DNA of 64,000 nt from Bacteroidales bacterium (GCA_017417315.1 JAFPZK010000016.1:145869-209868); one strand, 5' to 3'. Positions 8,470 through 17,078 are shown, numbered from the stretch's first letter. Translations and numbers: made by a program. Notes: generated from the sequence alone by a model not told the origin.

Positions 8470-9741
8470 CTATTTATCCAGCGGGAAATTTTTCATCATT
8501 TCGTTAACCTCGCCTTTTACTTTTGCGATAACGTCATCATTGTTAACGTTTTTGATAACGGTGTCGATGAACTCAACGATTCTGACGATTTCTGCTTCTT
8601 TGATTCCGCGTGTTGTGATTGCAGGTGTACCGAGTCTTATGCCCGAAGTCTGAAACGCCGAGCGGCTGTCAAAGGGAACCATATTTTTGTTAGCGGTGAT
8701 GTCGGCTTTTTCCAAAGCAATCTGAACCTCTTTTCCCGTAATGTCGGGGAAATTCTGACGCAAATCAACCAACATAGAGTGATTGTCAGTACCGCCTGAG
8801 AGAATCTTATAACCTTTGTTAATAAGTTCCTGAGCCATGAGAGCGGCATTTTTCTTAACCTGCGTTTGATAAGCCTTGAACTCAGGAGTAAGAGCCTCAC
8901 CGAAAGCAACGGCTTTTGCAGCGATAACATGCTCCAACGGACCGCCCTGAATACCCGGAAATACCGCAGAATCAAGAAGTTGCGACATTGTTTTGGTAAC
9001 GCCTTTGGGAGTTTTCAGTCCCCACGGGTTTTCAAAATCTTTGCCTAACAAAATGATACCTCCGCGAGGACCTCTTAATGTTTTGTGAGTTGTTGAAGTT
9101 ACGATATGAGCATATTTCAACGGGTTTTTCAACAGACCTGCTGCGATAAGACCAGCGGGGTGAGCCATATCAATCATCATTAACGCGCCGATTTTGTCGC
9201 AGATAGCACGCATACGCTCGTAATCCCAGTCGCGTGAATAAGCCGAAGCACCACCGATGATAAGTTTCGGTTTTTTCTCCAACGCAACTTTTTCCATTTG
9301 GTCGTAGTCGATAAGACCGGTTTTTTCGTTGACGTTGTAAGAGATGTGGTTGTAAAGTTTTCCTGACGAATTGACGGGAGAACCGTGCGAAAGGTGTCCG
9401 CCGTGGTCAAGGTCAAGACCCATAAACGTATCGCCGGGGTTAAGAACAACTGACAAAACAGCCATGTTAGCCTGTGCGCCGGAGTGCGGCTGAACGTTAA
9501 CCCATTCTGCATCGTAAAGTTTTTTAAGTCTTTCGATAGCGATGTTTTCTACTTGGTCAACGACCGAGCAACCGCCGTAAAAACGTTTGCCGGGCAAACC
9601 CTCGGCATACTTGTTGGTTAAAACCGAACCCATTGCACGCATAACAGCCGAAGAAACAAAGTTTTCGGAAGCAATAAGTTCAATGCCGTTTTTCTGACGG
9701 CTGTACTCCTTTTCAATAAGGTCAAAAATTTCGTTATCCAT
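8470..9741 (-). CDS. glyA: serine hydroxymethyltransferase
   Basis: 423 residues, normal length. Converts serine and tetrahydrofolate to glycine and 5,10-methylene-THF in the cytoplasm, the main one-carbon source. Visible signatures: [10 protein letters not shown] near the N-terminus, [26 protein letters not shown], and the PLP lysine in [13 protein letters not shown] (Lys220). No residue of these motifs is altered. A -7 box lies at 9773-9780. The outer membrane protein gene follows at 17 bp. Confidence 0.98.
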   Translation of the reverse strand: MDNEIFDLIEKEYSRQKNGIELIASENFVSSAVMRAMGSVLTNKYAEGLPGKRFYGGCSVVDQVENIAIERLKKLYDAEWVNVQPHSGAQANMAVLSVVLNPGDTFMGLDLDHGGHLSHGSPVNSSGKLYNHISYNVNEKTGLIDYDQMEKVALEKKPKLIIGGASAYSRDWDYERMRAICDKIGALMMIDMAHPAGLIAAGLLKNPLKYAHIVTSTTHKTLRGPRGGIILLGKDFENPWGLKTPKGVTKTMSQLLDSAVFPGIQGGPLEHVIAAKAVAFGEALTPEFKAYQTQVKKNAALMAQELINKGYKILSGGTDNHSMLVDLRQNFPDITGKEVQIALEKADITANKNMVPFDSRSAFQTSGIRLGTPAITTRGIKEAEIVRIVEFIDTVIKNVNNDDVIAKVKGEVNEMMKNFPLDK

Positions 9742-9772
9742 TATTGGTAATTTATTGTGTTAAGATTCTGCG

Positions 9773-9780
9773 CAAATTTA
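9773..9780 (-). promoter_or_regulatory. -7 promoter element of glyA
   Basis: Minus-strand TAAATTTG, an exact TAnnTTTG, 32 bp upstream of the glyA start. Confidence 0.6.
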
Positions 9781-9829
9781 CATATTTCGGTTTTAATATT
9801 CTAATCTTTTTTAAGAATTTAATTTTCTT

Positions 9830-10180
9830 TTAATATTGAAGGGGGGAGGAAGTTCTCTCATAAATCAATTTTTTATCATGGTTAACACTTTCTACTGCGT
9901 ATGGGCGGAGAGTTCCGCTTTCAACAAGGTCAACGTTGCGGTCAAGAATATCTTCAAGATTGTTTTTTATACCGGCAATTTTCATAAGGCCTACGGTTTG
10001 TTTGCGGTCATATTCCACGAGAATATCTATATCGCTCCACGGAGTATCTTCTCCTCTGGCAAACGAACCGAAAATCCATGCCTTTAAAACAGGTTGTGTT
10101 TTAAGGTATTCGGCTATCGCATTTGACATTGCCGTCAAAGTTTGATTTTTTAATTTTTGTCTGATTTCTGTAACTTCCAT
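9830..10180 (-). CDS. MNT-type minimal nucleotidyltransferase
   Basis: 116 residues from the ATG at 10180. A -7 box at 10199-10206 makes the longer start at 10201 unlikely. The nucleotidyltransferase core is complete: IFGSFARGEDTPWSDIDILV with the GS motif and the two catalytic Asp of DID, and a third acidic residue in RNVDLVES. This is the family of MntA/KanNT-like proteins, which often act as the antitoxin half of HEPN-MNT modules by adding AMP to the HEPN toxin. No HEPN gene is next to it: glyA lies downstream and the RNA/HTH module is divergent. It is either a solitary MNT or its partner is elsewhere. Confidence 0.85.
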   Translation of the reverse strand: MEVTEIRQKLKNQTLTAMSNAIAEYLKTQPVLKAWIFGSFARGEDTPWSDIDILVEYDRKQTVGLMKIAGIKNNLEDILDRNVDLVESGTLRPYAVESVNHDKKLIYERTSSPLQY

Positions 10181-10198
10181 AATCAAAAACAATTTTTG

Positions 10199-10206
10199 CA
10201 AATTTA
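10199..10206 (-). promoter_or_regulatory. -7 promoter element of the MNT gene
   Basis: Minus-strand TAAATTTG, an exact consensus match, 18 bp upstream of the ATG at 10180; this decides the start codon. Confidence 0.6.
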
Positions 10207-10350
10207 AGAAAAGTTTTTGAAATCACCTTTATTATATGCGTAATTTTTTCTCATTTTTTCTCTGATTTTTAAATTTCTTTCTCTATCTTTACGGCATAAA
10301 TTTTAAAAAGTGTTTACGAAACAGAAAATTTTTAACTAACATATTATAAC

Positions 10351-10533
10351 ATTGGGCTTTACGCTCTTATTCTCCTTAGTACGAAGTCTGGAAAACTAAT
10401 GTTCAAAGGTGAGGATAAGTACGCGAGAGGTTCACGCTGTATATGCGTGAGCCGTTTTCGTGCTTATATACCTTTGAAGCATTTTCCAGACGCTCGTACT
10501 AAGATATAAGCAAAACGGCTACACGCTTTTTTT
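10351..10533 (+). ncRNA. structured RNA A upstream of a small HTH gene
   Basis: The segment opens with ATTGGGC then TTTACGC and folds into one long hairpin. Stems: 10376-10384 with 10494-10502 (9 bp), 10386-10395 with 10482-10491 (10 bp), 10402-10410 with 10470-10478 (9 bp), 10415-10422 with 10460-10467 (8 bp, one G-U) and 10429-10437 with 10445-10453 (9 bp, one G-U). The G-U pairs are allowed only in plus-strand RNA. The tail 10505-10526 is complementary, with two small bulges, to 10445-10468, the 3' side of the inner stems, and is followed by T7 (10527-10533). The RNA can therefore fold either as the long hairpin or as a terminator. Element B at 18043-18285 has the same plan. Not matched to a named RNA family. 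Confidence 0.75.
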
Positions 10534-10577
10534 ATTTGCTTATTGTGAGAAAATGTTTAAAGAAACTTGAACTAAAA

Positions 10578-10784
10578 ATGAACACGATTCACATAGGGCA
10601 AGAAATAGAGGCAGTATTTAACAAAACGGAACATTCAATCTCTTGGTTTGCAAAAAAACTGAATTTTGACCGTTCCAATGTATACAATATTTTCAAGCGC
10701 AAGAGTATTGATACCGACCTTCTTTTTGAAATATCAGAAATTCTTGATTTTGATTTCTTCGTTTTGTACAAGCCGAAAGTGTGA
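10578..10784 (+). CDS. small XRE/Cro-like helix-turn-helix protein
   Basis: 68 residues, start at 10578 just inside a longer open frame; the alignment with its paralogue at 17763-17990 begins here (IHIGQEI versus IHVGQMI). The HTH is WFAKKLNFDRSNVYNIFKR with the recognition helix DRSNVYNIFKR, followed by DTDLLFEISEILDFDFF. It contains little beyond the DNA- or RNA-binding domain. The gene starts 44 bp after the T-run of structured RNA A, so its expression probably depends on read-through. Role unknown; the repeated pairing with a hairpin RNA suggests the protein may act on that RNA or on its own promoter. Confidence 0.85.
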   Translation: MNTIHIGQEIEAVFNKTEHSISWFAKKLNFDRSNVYNIFKRKSIDTDLLFEISEILDFDFFVLYKPKV

Positions 10785-10871
10785 AAATATTTCACGGTTC
10801 TGTTGAAAAAGTTTCACGAAAGTATGGAAAAAGTTTCACGAAAAATGTATGGCAGGGAAATAATTGTGTTT

Positions 10872-10879
10872 TATATTTG
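10872..10879 (+). promoter_or_regulatory. -7 promoter element of the 48-codon ORF
   Basis: TATATTTG, exact consensus, followed by a 56-base AT-rich leader to the ATG at 10936. Upstream at about 10803-10842 the phrase AAAAAGTTTCACGAAA occurs twice. Confidence 0.5.
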
Positions 10880-10935
10880 CAACAACGGAGAAATCAACCG
10901 CCGGAAAGGGTGTATAACTAAAATTAATAACAAAA

Positions 10936-11082
10936 ATGTCAGAAGTAAAGAAAAAACCGCAAGACAATAGTGCAGACCAACAAAATGCTAATAAGGGTAC
11001 AAGTGGTGAAAATGCAGCACATAAAGCCGGTAGAGATAATCGTGCTAACCAAAAGAACCCCAACAATACTAAAACAAAATAA
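10936..11082 (+). CDS. small basic, disordered protein of unknown function
   Basis: 48 residues (MSEVKKKPQDNSADQQNANK...), very rich in Asn, Lys and Gln with no hydrophobic stretch, so soluble and probably unfolded. It is too short for usual ORF cut-offs, but has an exact -7 box 56 bp upstream, an A-rich leader typical of this phylum, and a long inverted repeat (11144-11184) 61 bp after the stop that could end the transcript. No family recognised. It lies downstream of the HTH gene but with its own promoter. Confidence 0.55.
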   Translation: MSEVKKKPQDNSADQQNANKGTSGENAAHKAGRDNRANQKNPNNTKTK

Positions 11083-11143
11083 ATTTGGGATTTTTTTGAT
11101 GTAGAAAATGTGTAAAGTATTATAATTTAATGTTTTACACTGT

Positions 11144-11184
11144 AATTGGACAAATTTAAAGTACCACTTTAAATTTGTCCAATT
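11144..11184. repeat. perfect 19-bp inverted repeat, possible terminator
   Basis: 11144-11162 pairs with 11166-11184 without mismatch, loop ACC, followed by TTGTTATAT. The stem is AT-rich. It could end the small ORF's transcript, though the T-run is poor; it may be the remains of a small palindromic element. Confidence 0.6.
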
Positions 11185-11199
11185 TTGTTATATACTCAG

Positions 11200-11259
11200 T
11201 TTTTAGAACCTCGTCCGTAAGTGGTAAAAAAAGTATAGTTAGGGACGACGTTCTAAAAA
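11200..11259. repeat. imperfect 17-bp inverted repeat
   Basis: 11200-11216 (TTTTTAGAACCTCGTCC) pairs with 11243-11259 with one mismatch, enclosing 26 bases. Together with the preceding repeat it occupies the middle of the 424-bp gap 11083-11506. The rest of that gap is AT-rich and shows no ORF; a weak -7-like TAATTTGC lies at 11481 just before the CLC gene. Confidence 0.55.
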
Positions 11260-11506
11260 TTATATTGTTGATAATCAGATGTTTAAATTAAAACAACTCG
11301 AAATTTTAACATTTTGTAAAAATATAAGTTCTTGATTATTAAATAAGTAACGGCAGAGGAGTTGTTCGGGTAATACGCAAAATCAAAACAATTCGTCTAA
11401 AATTATTTCATTGCTGGCTAAAAAACTTTTTTTTCTAAAAATTTAATTTTCACTTAATACGATTTACCGCTTAATAGTTTTAATTTGCAGTCGGAAAGTT
11501 AAAGGA

Positions 11507-13306
11507 ATGAAAATAAACAAACGAAAATTAAAATGCAGACGGTTGATGACTAAGTTCTACGAATGGCGAATCCGTCATATCGGAACTAATCAATATATGA
11601 TTTTTTTAAGCGTTATCGCAGGTGTTATCGCCGCTTTAATCGCTTACGTGCTGAAAACTTCAACACATACTATCAGCCGCTTGTTGGCAGGTTTTATTGA
11701 TGACGAGACAAGTATACTTTATTTTATAAGTCCGTTAATAGGTATTTTTTTAACGACTATTTTTGTAAATTATATTTTACGTCATAATGTCTCCGGTGGC
11801 ATACCGAGGGTTTTGTATTCGATTTCAAAAGAGGGTGCGGTCATAAAACCGCATAACATGTATTCTTCGGTTATCGGTTCGGCTCTGACGGTCGGTTTCG
11901 GCGGAAGCGCGGGACTTGAAGGTCCTACCGTCGTAACAGGTGCGGCTATCGGCTCTAACCTCGGACGGCTTTTACACCTTAATTATAAGCAAAAACTTCT
12001 GATGTTAGGCTGTGCAACAGCGGCGGCTTTGGCGGCAATGTTCAAAGCACCGATTATGGGAACGGTTTTCGTTTTGGAAGTTTTTATGCTTGACTTGACG
12101 ATGGCTTCGCTTGCTCCGTTGTTGGTCTCGTCAGTAACCGGCGTTTTGATTTCCTATGCTTTGACGGGAACTAATCCGTTGTTCTTTTTCAGAGTTTCTA
12201 ACACGTTTCAGGCAAGTGAATTTTGGGTTTATTTGCTGTTGGGAATCGTTTGCGCTGTTTCATCGGTTTACTTTACGAAAAGTTATATTTTTACGGCAAA
12301 TCTGTTCAAAAAAGTAAAATCCGTTTGGCTGAAATTTTTAATCGGCGGTTCGGTTTTGTCGCTGTTGATTTTCCTTTTTCCGGCACTTTTCGGCGAGGGC
12401 GGAGATACGATTAACGATTGTATTAACGGCGACTTCAACTTCCTGTTTATGAACGGATTGTACTTGAAAATGAAAAGCAATTCGTGGCTTGTCGTAATGC
12501 TTTTGTGGTTTTTGTTGCTGCTAAAACCTGCCGCTACGTCGCTGACTTTTGTTGCGGGCGGTGTCGGCGGAATTTTCATGCCGGCGTTGTTTGTTGGGGC
12601 TAATACGGGGCTGTTAACTGCCGTGATTTTGAATTTGATGGGTTTTGCTAACATTCACCCCGAAAACATGGCGTTAGTGGGAATGGCGGGGACGATAGGC
12701 GGCGTTTTGCATGCTCCGATGACTGCGGTCTTTCTAATTGCCGCGATTACGGGAAGTTATAAATTGTTAGTGCCGCTATTGATGGTTTCGGTCTTGTCGT
12801 ACATTGTTACGAGAAAATTTATCACTAATTCTATTTATACTTTCCAACTTGCTCAGCGTAACGAACTTATGACACACCACGCTGACAAAAAAGTTCTCAA
12901 TCTTATGAAACTTGACACGTTGATTGAGAGAAATTTTGCGGTTGTTTTTCCTGAGGATTCTTTGAGAGTTTTGGTCAAAGCGGTTGAAGAGACCACGCGA
13001 AATATTTTCGCCGTTGTTGACAGGGACAGTAACACGTTTTTCGGTATCATCAAACTTGACAATATTCGCACAATGATGTTTAAGCCCGAACTTTACGACA
13101 AAGTTTTTGTGAAAGATCTTGTTTTTCGTCCCGATTATACTGTCAGAATTGATGAAAGTATGGATTCGGTCGCAACGAAATTCACCAATTCCGACAAGTT
13201 TAATATTGCGGTTTTGGACGAAAACAACAAGTATTTAGGTTTTGTTTCGCGGGCAAAAGTGTTCTCAGTGTACAGAAAAATGAGCCAGCAGTTGTCAGAG
13301 GAATAA
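11507..13306 (+). CDS. CLC-family chloride channel or transporter with CBS domains
   Basis: 599 residues: about ten to twelve membrane helices (residues 30-440) and a CBS pair at about 455-590. Family motifs: SGGIP (about 96-100), GSAGLEGPTV with gating Glu138, and GGVGGIFMPALFVGAN. At the position of the internal proton glutamate of E. coli ClcA (second E of IIEEM) this protein reads VLEVF, i.e. Val, as in channel-type CLCs. It may thus be a Cl- channel rather than a Cl-/H+ exchanger; this is inference. The CBS domains suggest nucleotide control. Monocistronic, convergent with the SusA-like gene. Confidence 0.92.
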   Translation: MKINKRKLKCRRLMTKFYEWRIRHIGTNQYMIFLSVIAGVIAALIAYVLKTSTHTISRLLAGFIDDETSILYFISPLIGIFLTTIFVNYILRHNVSGGIPRVLYSISKEGAVIKPHNMYSSVIGSALTVGFGGSAGLEGPTVVTGAAIGSNLGRLLHLNYKQKLLMLGCATAAALAAMFKAPIMGTVFVLEVFMLDLTMASLAPLLVSSVTGVLISYALTGTNPLFFFRVSNTFQASEFWVYLLLGIVCAVSSVYFTKSYIFTANLFKKVKSVWLKFLIGGSVLSLLIFLFPALFGEGGDTINDCINGDFNFLFMNGLYLKMKSNSWLVVMLLWFLLLLKPAATSLTFVAGGVGGIFMPALFVGANTGLLTAVILNLMGFANIHPENMALVGMAGTIGGVLHAPMTAVFLIAAITGSYKLLVPLLMVSVLSYIVTRKFITNSIYTFQLAQRNELMTHHADKKVLNLMKLDTLIERNFAVVFPEDSLRVLVKAVEETTRNIFAVVDRDSNTFFGIIKLDNIRTMMFKPELYDKVFVKDLVFRPDYTVRIDESMDSVATKFTNSDKFNIAVLDENNKYLGFVSRAKVFSVYRKMSQQLSEE

Positions 13307-13332
13307 AAAAAGAGCCGCAGTGTTTGCGGCTC
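13305..13332 (-). terminator. terminator of the SusA-like gene
   Basis: GAGCCGCA (13312-13319) pairs with TGCGGCTC (13325-13332). On the minus strand the stem is followed by T7, so it serves the gene ending at 13341; on the plus strand no T-run follows. Confidence 0.85.
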
Positions 13333-13340
13333 AACAATAA

Positions 13341-15164
13341 TTATAATTTTATAACTAATGGTGTTTTTGCTTTTACTTTCATTTTGCCTTGAAGACTGAT
13401 TTTTTCGTTAGTAATAACATTCGTACCATTCGTTGCAGTAGAAATACACTCTTCAAATCTCTTTAAATCAATCTCTTGGTCTTTTTCAGAGGAGTTGATT
13501 ACAACCATAACTTTGTCGCCGCCGTTAATTCTGAAATAAACGTAAACGCCGTCCTGAGGAACAAAATGCGTAAGTTTGCCCGAAAATGCCGATGATTTTT
13601 TGCGGAAATTTGCCAATGTCGAAATAAATTTCTGCATATCTTTTTCTCTTGCGGAAAGATTTTCGCCGGTGAAAGCATTTTTCGTGTCGCCCTGCCAGCC
13701 GCCAAACATATTCTGACGTTTGTAACCGTCGCCGTCCTTAGGACTTTCGTACAAAATTTCGTCACCGTAATAAAGACACGGAATACCGCGCGTTGTCAAA
13801 ATTATCGTATAAATCATTTTCAACTTGTCAACATCGCCTTTGACAACGGTAGCCGGGCGTTCAACGTCGTGGTTAGAGAAAAATACCAAATTGTTCTCCG
13901 GATAAGGCTGCAAAAAGTCAGAAACAAAATTCTGATAAACCCTTGCTATGCCGGTATCCCAACCGTTTTCTTCGTTAAAACCTTTGTTGAGTGCAAAATA
14001 CAACGGAAAATCCGTTACGTGGTCAAGCCCAGACTGAAAACCGTCCAAGTGTTTGATTCCCGGCGCATAATACGAGGTGAAAGGATTGTCGTTCAACCAA
14101 CATTCTGCCAAAAGCGAAAAATTCGGGAACTCGTCGTGCATACGGTCGCACCATTTGTTCATCGCATATTTGTCGTTATAAGGATAAGTGTCAAGACGGA
14201 TTCCGTCCAAGCCGACATATTCTGCCCACCACATCGAATTTTGAATCAAATAGGTTAAGAACATTTCGTTTTTCTGATTGATGTCAGGCATTGAAGTGTC
14301 AAACCAGCCTTCGTCCATTTTTTTGTAATCGCTTTTTGAAACGTGCGGGTCAAAACAAGCCGTTCCTCTGTAATTTGACGGCGTGTAACCCTCTATCCAA
14401 AAATGAAACCATGTGGAATCCGGCACGTCTTTATACAAGAAATTGTTGCTTCCGCAATGGTTGAAAATCATATCCATAACGAGTTTTATGCCGTTTTGAT
14501 GAAGTTTTTCAGAAAGGCGTTTGTAATCTTCGTTTGTGCCGAAACGTGCATCAACTTTATAAAAATCGGTGATTGCGTAGCCGTGATACGAACAAACGGG
14601 CATATTGTTTTCAAGAACGGGGTTCAACCAAATTGCGGTTAAGCCGAGGTCTCTGAGATAATCAACGTGGTCTTCAATGCCTTTGAGGTCGCCGCCGTGT
14701 CTGCCGTTCGGGTCAGAATTGTTGGCTTTTTCCAACATTCCGGGCATATTGTCGTTGTTGACATCACCGTTAGCGAAACGATCGGGCATAATAAGGCACA
14801 TCAAATCTTTGTCAGAAAAGCCGTAAGAGCGTTTTGTGCGTTCTTTGATTTCGTAAGCGATTTTTACCGGCTTTTTCTTCTTTGTGACGGAATCCTGCAA
14901 AATGATTTCAAACTTTTCTGCGCTGCCGGCTTTAAGGTTTAAGAACAAGTAGTTTTTGTTTTGAACTCTTTGTTCGCTAAGGAGTTTAGTTTCTTTTGCC
15001 GTGATAGTGGCTTTGGAACGGCTGACGTTTTCGCCGTAAATCAAGACCTGAACCTCAGGATTTTTAAAGCCCGAATACCAAAATTCAGGCTGAACTTTTA
15101 AATTTTGTGCGCTGACGTTTAGGGCTGAGGCCGCTAACAACGCCGTCAGAAATTTTGTTTTCAT
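13341..15164 (-). CDS. SusA-like periplasmic GH13 neopullulanase/cyclomaltodextrinase
   Basis: 607 residues with signal peptide (MKTKFLTALLAASALNVSAQ). An N-terminal beta domain typical of cyclomaltodextrinases (about 22-105) precedes the GH13 barrel and a C-terminal beta domain. Catalytic residues are intact: Asp325 (GIRLDTYP), Glu354 (LLAECW), Asp433 (FFSNHDVERP). The enzyme hydrolyses alpha-1,4-glucans or cyclodextrins that have entered the periplasm, as SusA does. No susC/susD gene lies next to it. Its promoter region carries the same palindromic operator as two other glucan units. Confidence 0.93.
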   Translation of the reverse strand: MKTKFLTALLAASALNVSAQNLKVQPEFWYSGFKNPEVQVLIYGENVSRSKATITAKETKLLSEQRVQNKNYLFLNLKAGSAEKFEIILQDSVTKKKKPVKIAYEIKERTKRSYGFSDKDLMCLIMPDRFANGDVNNDNMPGMLEKANNSDPNGRHGGDLKGIEDHVDYLRDLGLTAIWLNPVLENNMPVCSYHGYAITDFYKVDARFGTNEDYKRLSEKLHQNGIKLVMDMIFNHCGSNNFLYKDVPDSTWFHFWIEGYTPSNYRGTACFDPHVSKSDYKKMDEGWFDTSMPDINQKNEMFLTYLIQNSMWWAEYVGLDGIRLDTYPYNDKYAMNKWCDRMHDEFPNFSLLAECWLNDNPFTSYYAPGIKHLDGFQSGLDHVTDFPLYFALNKGFNEENGWDTGIARVYQNFVSDFLQPYPENNLVFFSNHDVERPATVVKGDVDKLKMIYTIILTTRGIPCLYYGDEILYESPKDGDGYKRQNMFGGWQGDTKNAFTGENLSAREKDMQKFISTLANFRKKSSAFSGKLTHFVPQDGVYVYFRINGGDKVMVVINSSEKDQEIDLKRFEECISTATNGTNVITNEKISLQGKMKVKAKTPLVIKL

Positions 15165-15201
15165 GTCTTTTCAAAAAAATTATGTTTATAGTTTACAATC
15201 G

Positions 15202-15277
15202 CAAATTTAAGCGTTTTTTACTCTGAATCATAATGTTTTATCAAGAAACAAGTATAGAAAATGCGCAAACGATTGCG
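15202..15277 (-). promoter_or_regulatory. glucan-regulon promoter 1: -7 box and LacI-type operator
   Basis: Minus-strand -7 box TAAATTTG at 15202-15209 (exact). Palindrome CGCAAACGATTGCG at 15264-15277 with central CG, the form of LacI-family operators. Centre to centre distance is 65.0 bp, the same as at 19678-19753 and 26468-26543. No good -33 TTTG is present at the expected place, which suits an activator-dependent promoter. Confidence 0.7.
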
Positions 15278-15284
15278 AAAAATT

Positions 15285-16310
15285 TTAAAAAAGCACATTA
15301 GAACTATCTTCTAAAAATTTATCAAAATCGCTTTTGTAAGTAGAGTCAATAATTTTTTTGTATTGTTCAAATTCGCTTTCTGCAAAAGCCTTTGCAATTT
15401 CATGTGTTACTTTGCCGCTGTTGTGGAGTATATCCTCTTCATTGAATTGTAAAAAAGAATCAAGTTTCTCTATCCAATCCTGCATATACATTATCTGTCT
15501 ACGTCGAGCCTGCCGTTCCGCATAATCGAGAAACATCGTAACTATTTCGTTGAGATTTTTAATTTCTTCTTCATTCAAATAGTTTTTTGCGATACTGACA
15601 TCAGGTTTTCTGATTGCACCGTGTGGAGCATTTTTCCAAGATGTCAGTCCCATATTTTGCTTTTTATGATTAGCGCGATTATAAATTATTTCTGCTGCTG
15701 TTTGGTGCGAAACTGCAAAATGCAGTTTATTTTGAACAGTGGCAAAAAATTGTTTAGTAGTCTGACTATTAACATCATAGTCTGCACTACACTTACTATA
15801 AATATCCGTAATTTTTTGATAAAACCGTCTTTCGCTTGAACGAATGTCTCGTATGCGTTCTAATTGTTCTTCAAAATAATCTTTACCGAAATAATATTCA
15901 GGTTCTTTGAGACGGTTATCGTTCATTGCATAACCTTTGATGACGTATTCTTTTAGAATTTTTGTCGCCCAAACCCTAAACATCGTAGCCTTTTTGGAAT
16001 TTACACGATAGCCGACGGCAATTATAGCGTCAAGGTTATAAAAATTCGTATTATATTTTTTCCCGTCTGAGGCAGTTGTTTCCAAAATGGAAACAACTGA
16101 ATTTTCTTCAAGTTCACCGTCTTCAAAAATATTTTTTAAATGCTTGGAAATAGCAGCCTTTTGAACTCCAAATAATTCTGCCATACGCATTTGCGTAAGC
16201 CATAAATTTTCGTTTTGCAAGACGACTTCTATTTTTACTTCATTATTACCGTCCTTATAAAATAAAATTTCACGGCTGAGATTCGATTGTATTGATGGTT
16301 TGTTTTCCAT
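15285..16310 (-). CDS. RhuM-family virulence-associated protein
   Basis: 341 residues. Family signatures: ILFYKDGNNEVKIEV, LWLTQMRMAELFGVQKAAIS (HTH-like), HLKNIFEDGELEENSV, YNLDAIIAVGYRVNSKKA, FRVWATKILKEYVIKGYAMN, and a C-terminal region with AERQARRRQIMYMQDW. RhuM proteins are found on genomic islands and near restriction or toxin systems; their activity is not established. A -7 box lies at 16333-16340. The glucan operator at 15264-15277 lies 8 bp beyond its 3' end. It interrupts an otherwise metabolic region, which hints at acquisition. Confidence 0.88.
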   Translation of the reverse strand: MENKPSIQSNLSREILFYKDGNNEVKIEVVLQNENLWLTQMRMAELFGVQKAAISKHLKNIFEDGELEENSVVSILETTASDGKKYNTNFYNLDAIIAVGYRVNSKKATMFRVWATKILKEYVIKGYAMNDNRLKEPEYYFGKDYFEEQLERIRDIRSSERRFYQKITDIYSKCSADYDVNSQTTKQFFATVQNKLHFAVSHQTAAEIIYNRANHKKQNMGLTSWKNAPHGAIRKPDVSIAKNYLNEEEIKNLNEIVTMFLDYAERQARRRQIMYMQDWIEKLDSFLQFNEEDILHNSGKVTHEIAKAFAESEFEQYKKIIDSTYKSDFDKFLEDSSNVLF

Positions 16311-16332
16311 TTTTTTTAAATATTTAGCGGCA

Positions 16333-16340
16333 CAAAGTTA
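16333..16340 (-). promoter_or_regulatory. -7 promoter element of the RhuM-like gene
   Basis: Minus-strand TAACTTTG, exact consensus, 22 bp upstream of the start. Confidence 0.55.
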
Positions 16341-16354
16341 CTAATTTTTAGGAC

Positions 16355-16391
16355 AAAAAAAAGCGGTTTTGATTTCAAGAACCAAAACCGC
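16355..16391 (-). terminator. terminator of the exported-protein pair
   Basis: GCGGTTTTG (16363-16371) pairs with CAAAACCGC (16383-16391). On the minus strand the stem is followed by T8, so it ends the transcript of the gene at 16417-17052. Confidence 0.85.
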
Positions 16392-16416
16392 ATAACAATA
16401 AAATAATTTGTCGGAA

Positions 16417-17052
16417 TTATTTTTTTGTAAGAGTAAATTCAAAAACAACTTTTTGTTTAGCATCTTCTTTAGCATCTTCTGCGGTGTAACCACCTGCAAT
16501 AAGGAGGTCTGCCAAAGCATCTTCCGTTTCTTCATCGAGGGCTGCGTCCAAAACTTCTTCCATCGTAGAATAGATGTAGAACTCTAATTTCTTGTTTGCA
16601 GAAATATAACCGCCGCCGTATGTTTTTGTTTCACCTTCAAGATGATAGCCTGAATAATTTGTAAATTTAACATCATCAACGGTTGTAGCATCAACATCGA
16701 AAACAAAACCGTTTGAGGCTTCTCTGATGTTGTTCAAAATCCATTGGTCGCCGTCAGCGCCGTCTTCTTTGATAAGGATTTTGTTATCGCCGCTTTTTGA
16801 AACGGTTGCCGTACCTTTAACTTGAAAATCACTTTCATTAAATTTCATGCCGAGAGCATCACCAAGTTCTGAAAGTTCTGAGGCAAACGAAACTAATTTG
16901 CCTTCATCTTCAACGTAAACTGTCGTGGTGACGGAATAATTTCCGATTGCTTGGTCTCTTACATCGGTATCTTCTTCGTCATCGCTACAAGCGGTGAATC
17001 CTAACGCCGTTACCATAAGTAACATGGCGAACAAAAACTTAACTTTTTTCAT
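16417..17052 (-). CDS. predicted surface lipoprotein of unknown function
   Basis: 211 residues. Lipoprotein signal MKKVKFLFAMLL...FTAC with Cys22, followed by SDDEEDTD, the acidic pattern linked to surface export of lipoproteins in Bacteroidota. The rest is beta-rich (YSVTTTVYVEDEGK, KTYGGGYISANKKLEFYIYS) and resembles small lipocalin-like domains, but no family is certain. 26 bp downstream of the exported protein at 17079 and followed by a terminator, so probably the last gene of that transcript. Confidence 0.75.
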   Translation of the reverse strand: MKKVKFLFAMLLMVTALGFTACSDDEEDTDVRDQAIGNYSVTTTVYVEDEGKLVSFASELSELGDALGMKFNESDFQVKGTATVSKSGDNKILIKEDGADGDQWILNNIREASNGFVFDVDATTVDDVKFTNYSGYHLEGETKTYGGGYISANKKLEFYIYSTMEEVLDAALDEETEDALADLLIAGGYTAEDAKEDAKQKVVFEFTLTKK

Positions 17053-17078
17053 TTTTTGATAAGATTATTTGTATTTGA

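Noticed and set aside
8470..9800. Glycine riboswitch ahead of glyA
   Set aside because: Only about 30-60 bases of leader with no paired structure seen.
10351..10533. Retron-like msr/msd RNA
   Set aside because: No reverse transcriptase gene nearby or anywhere in the window.
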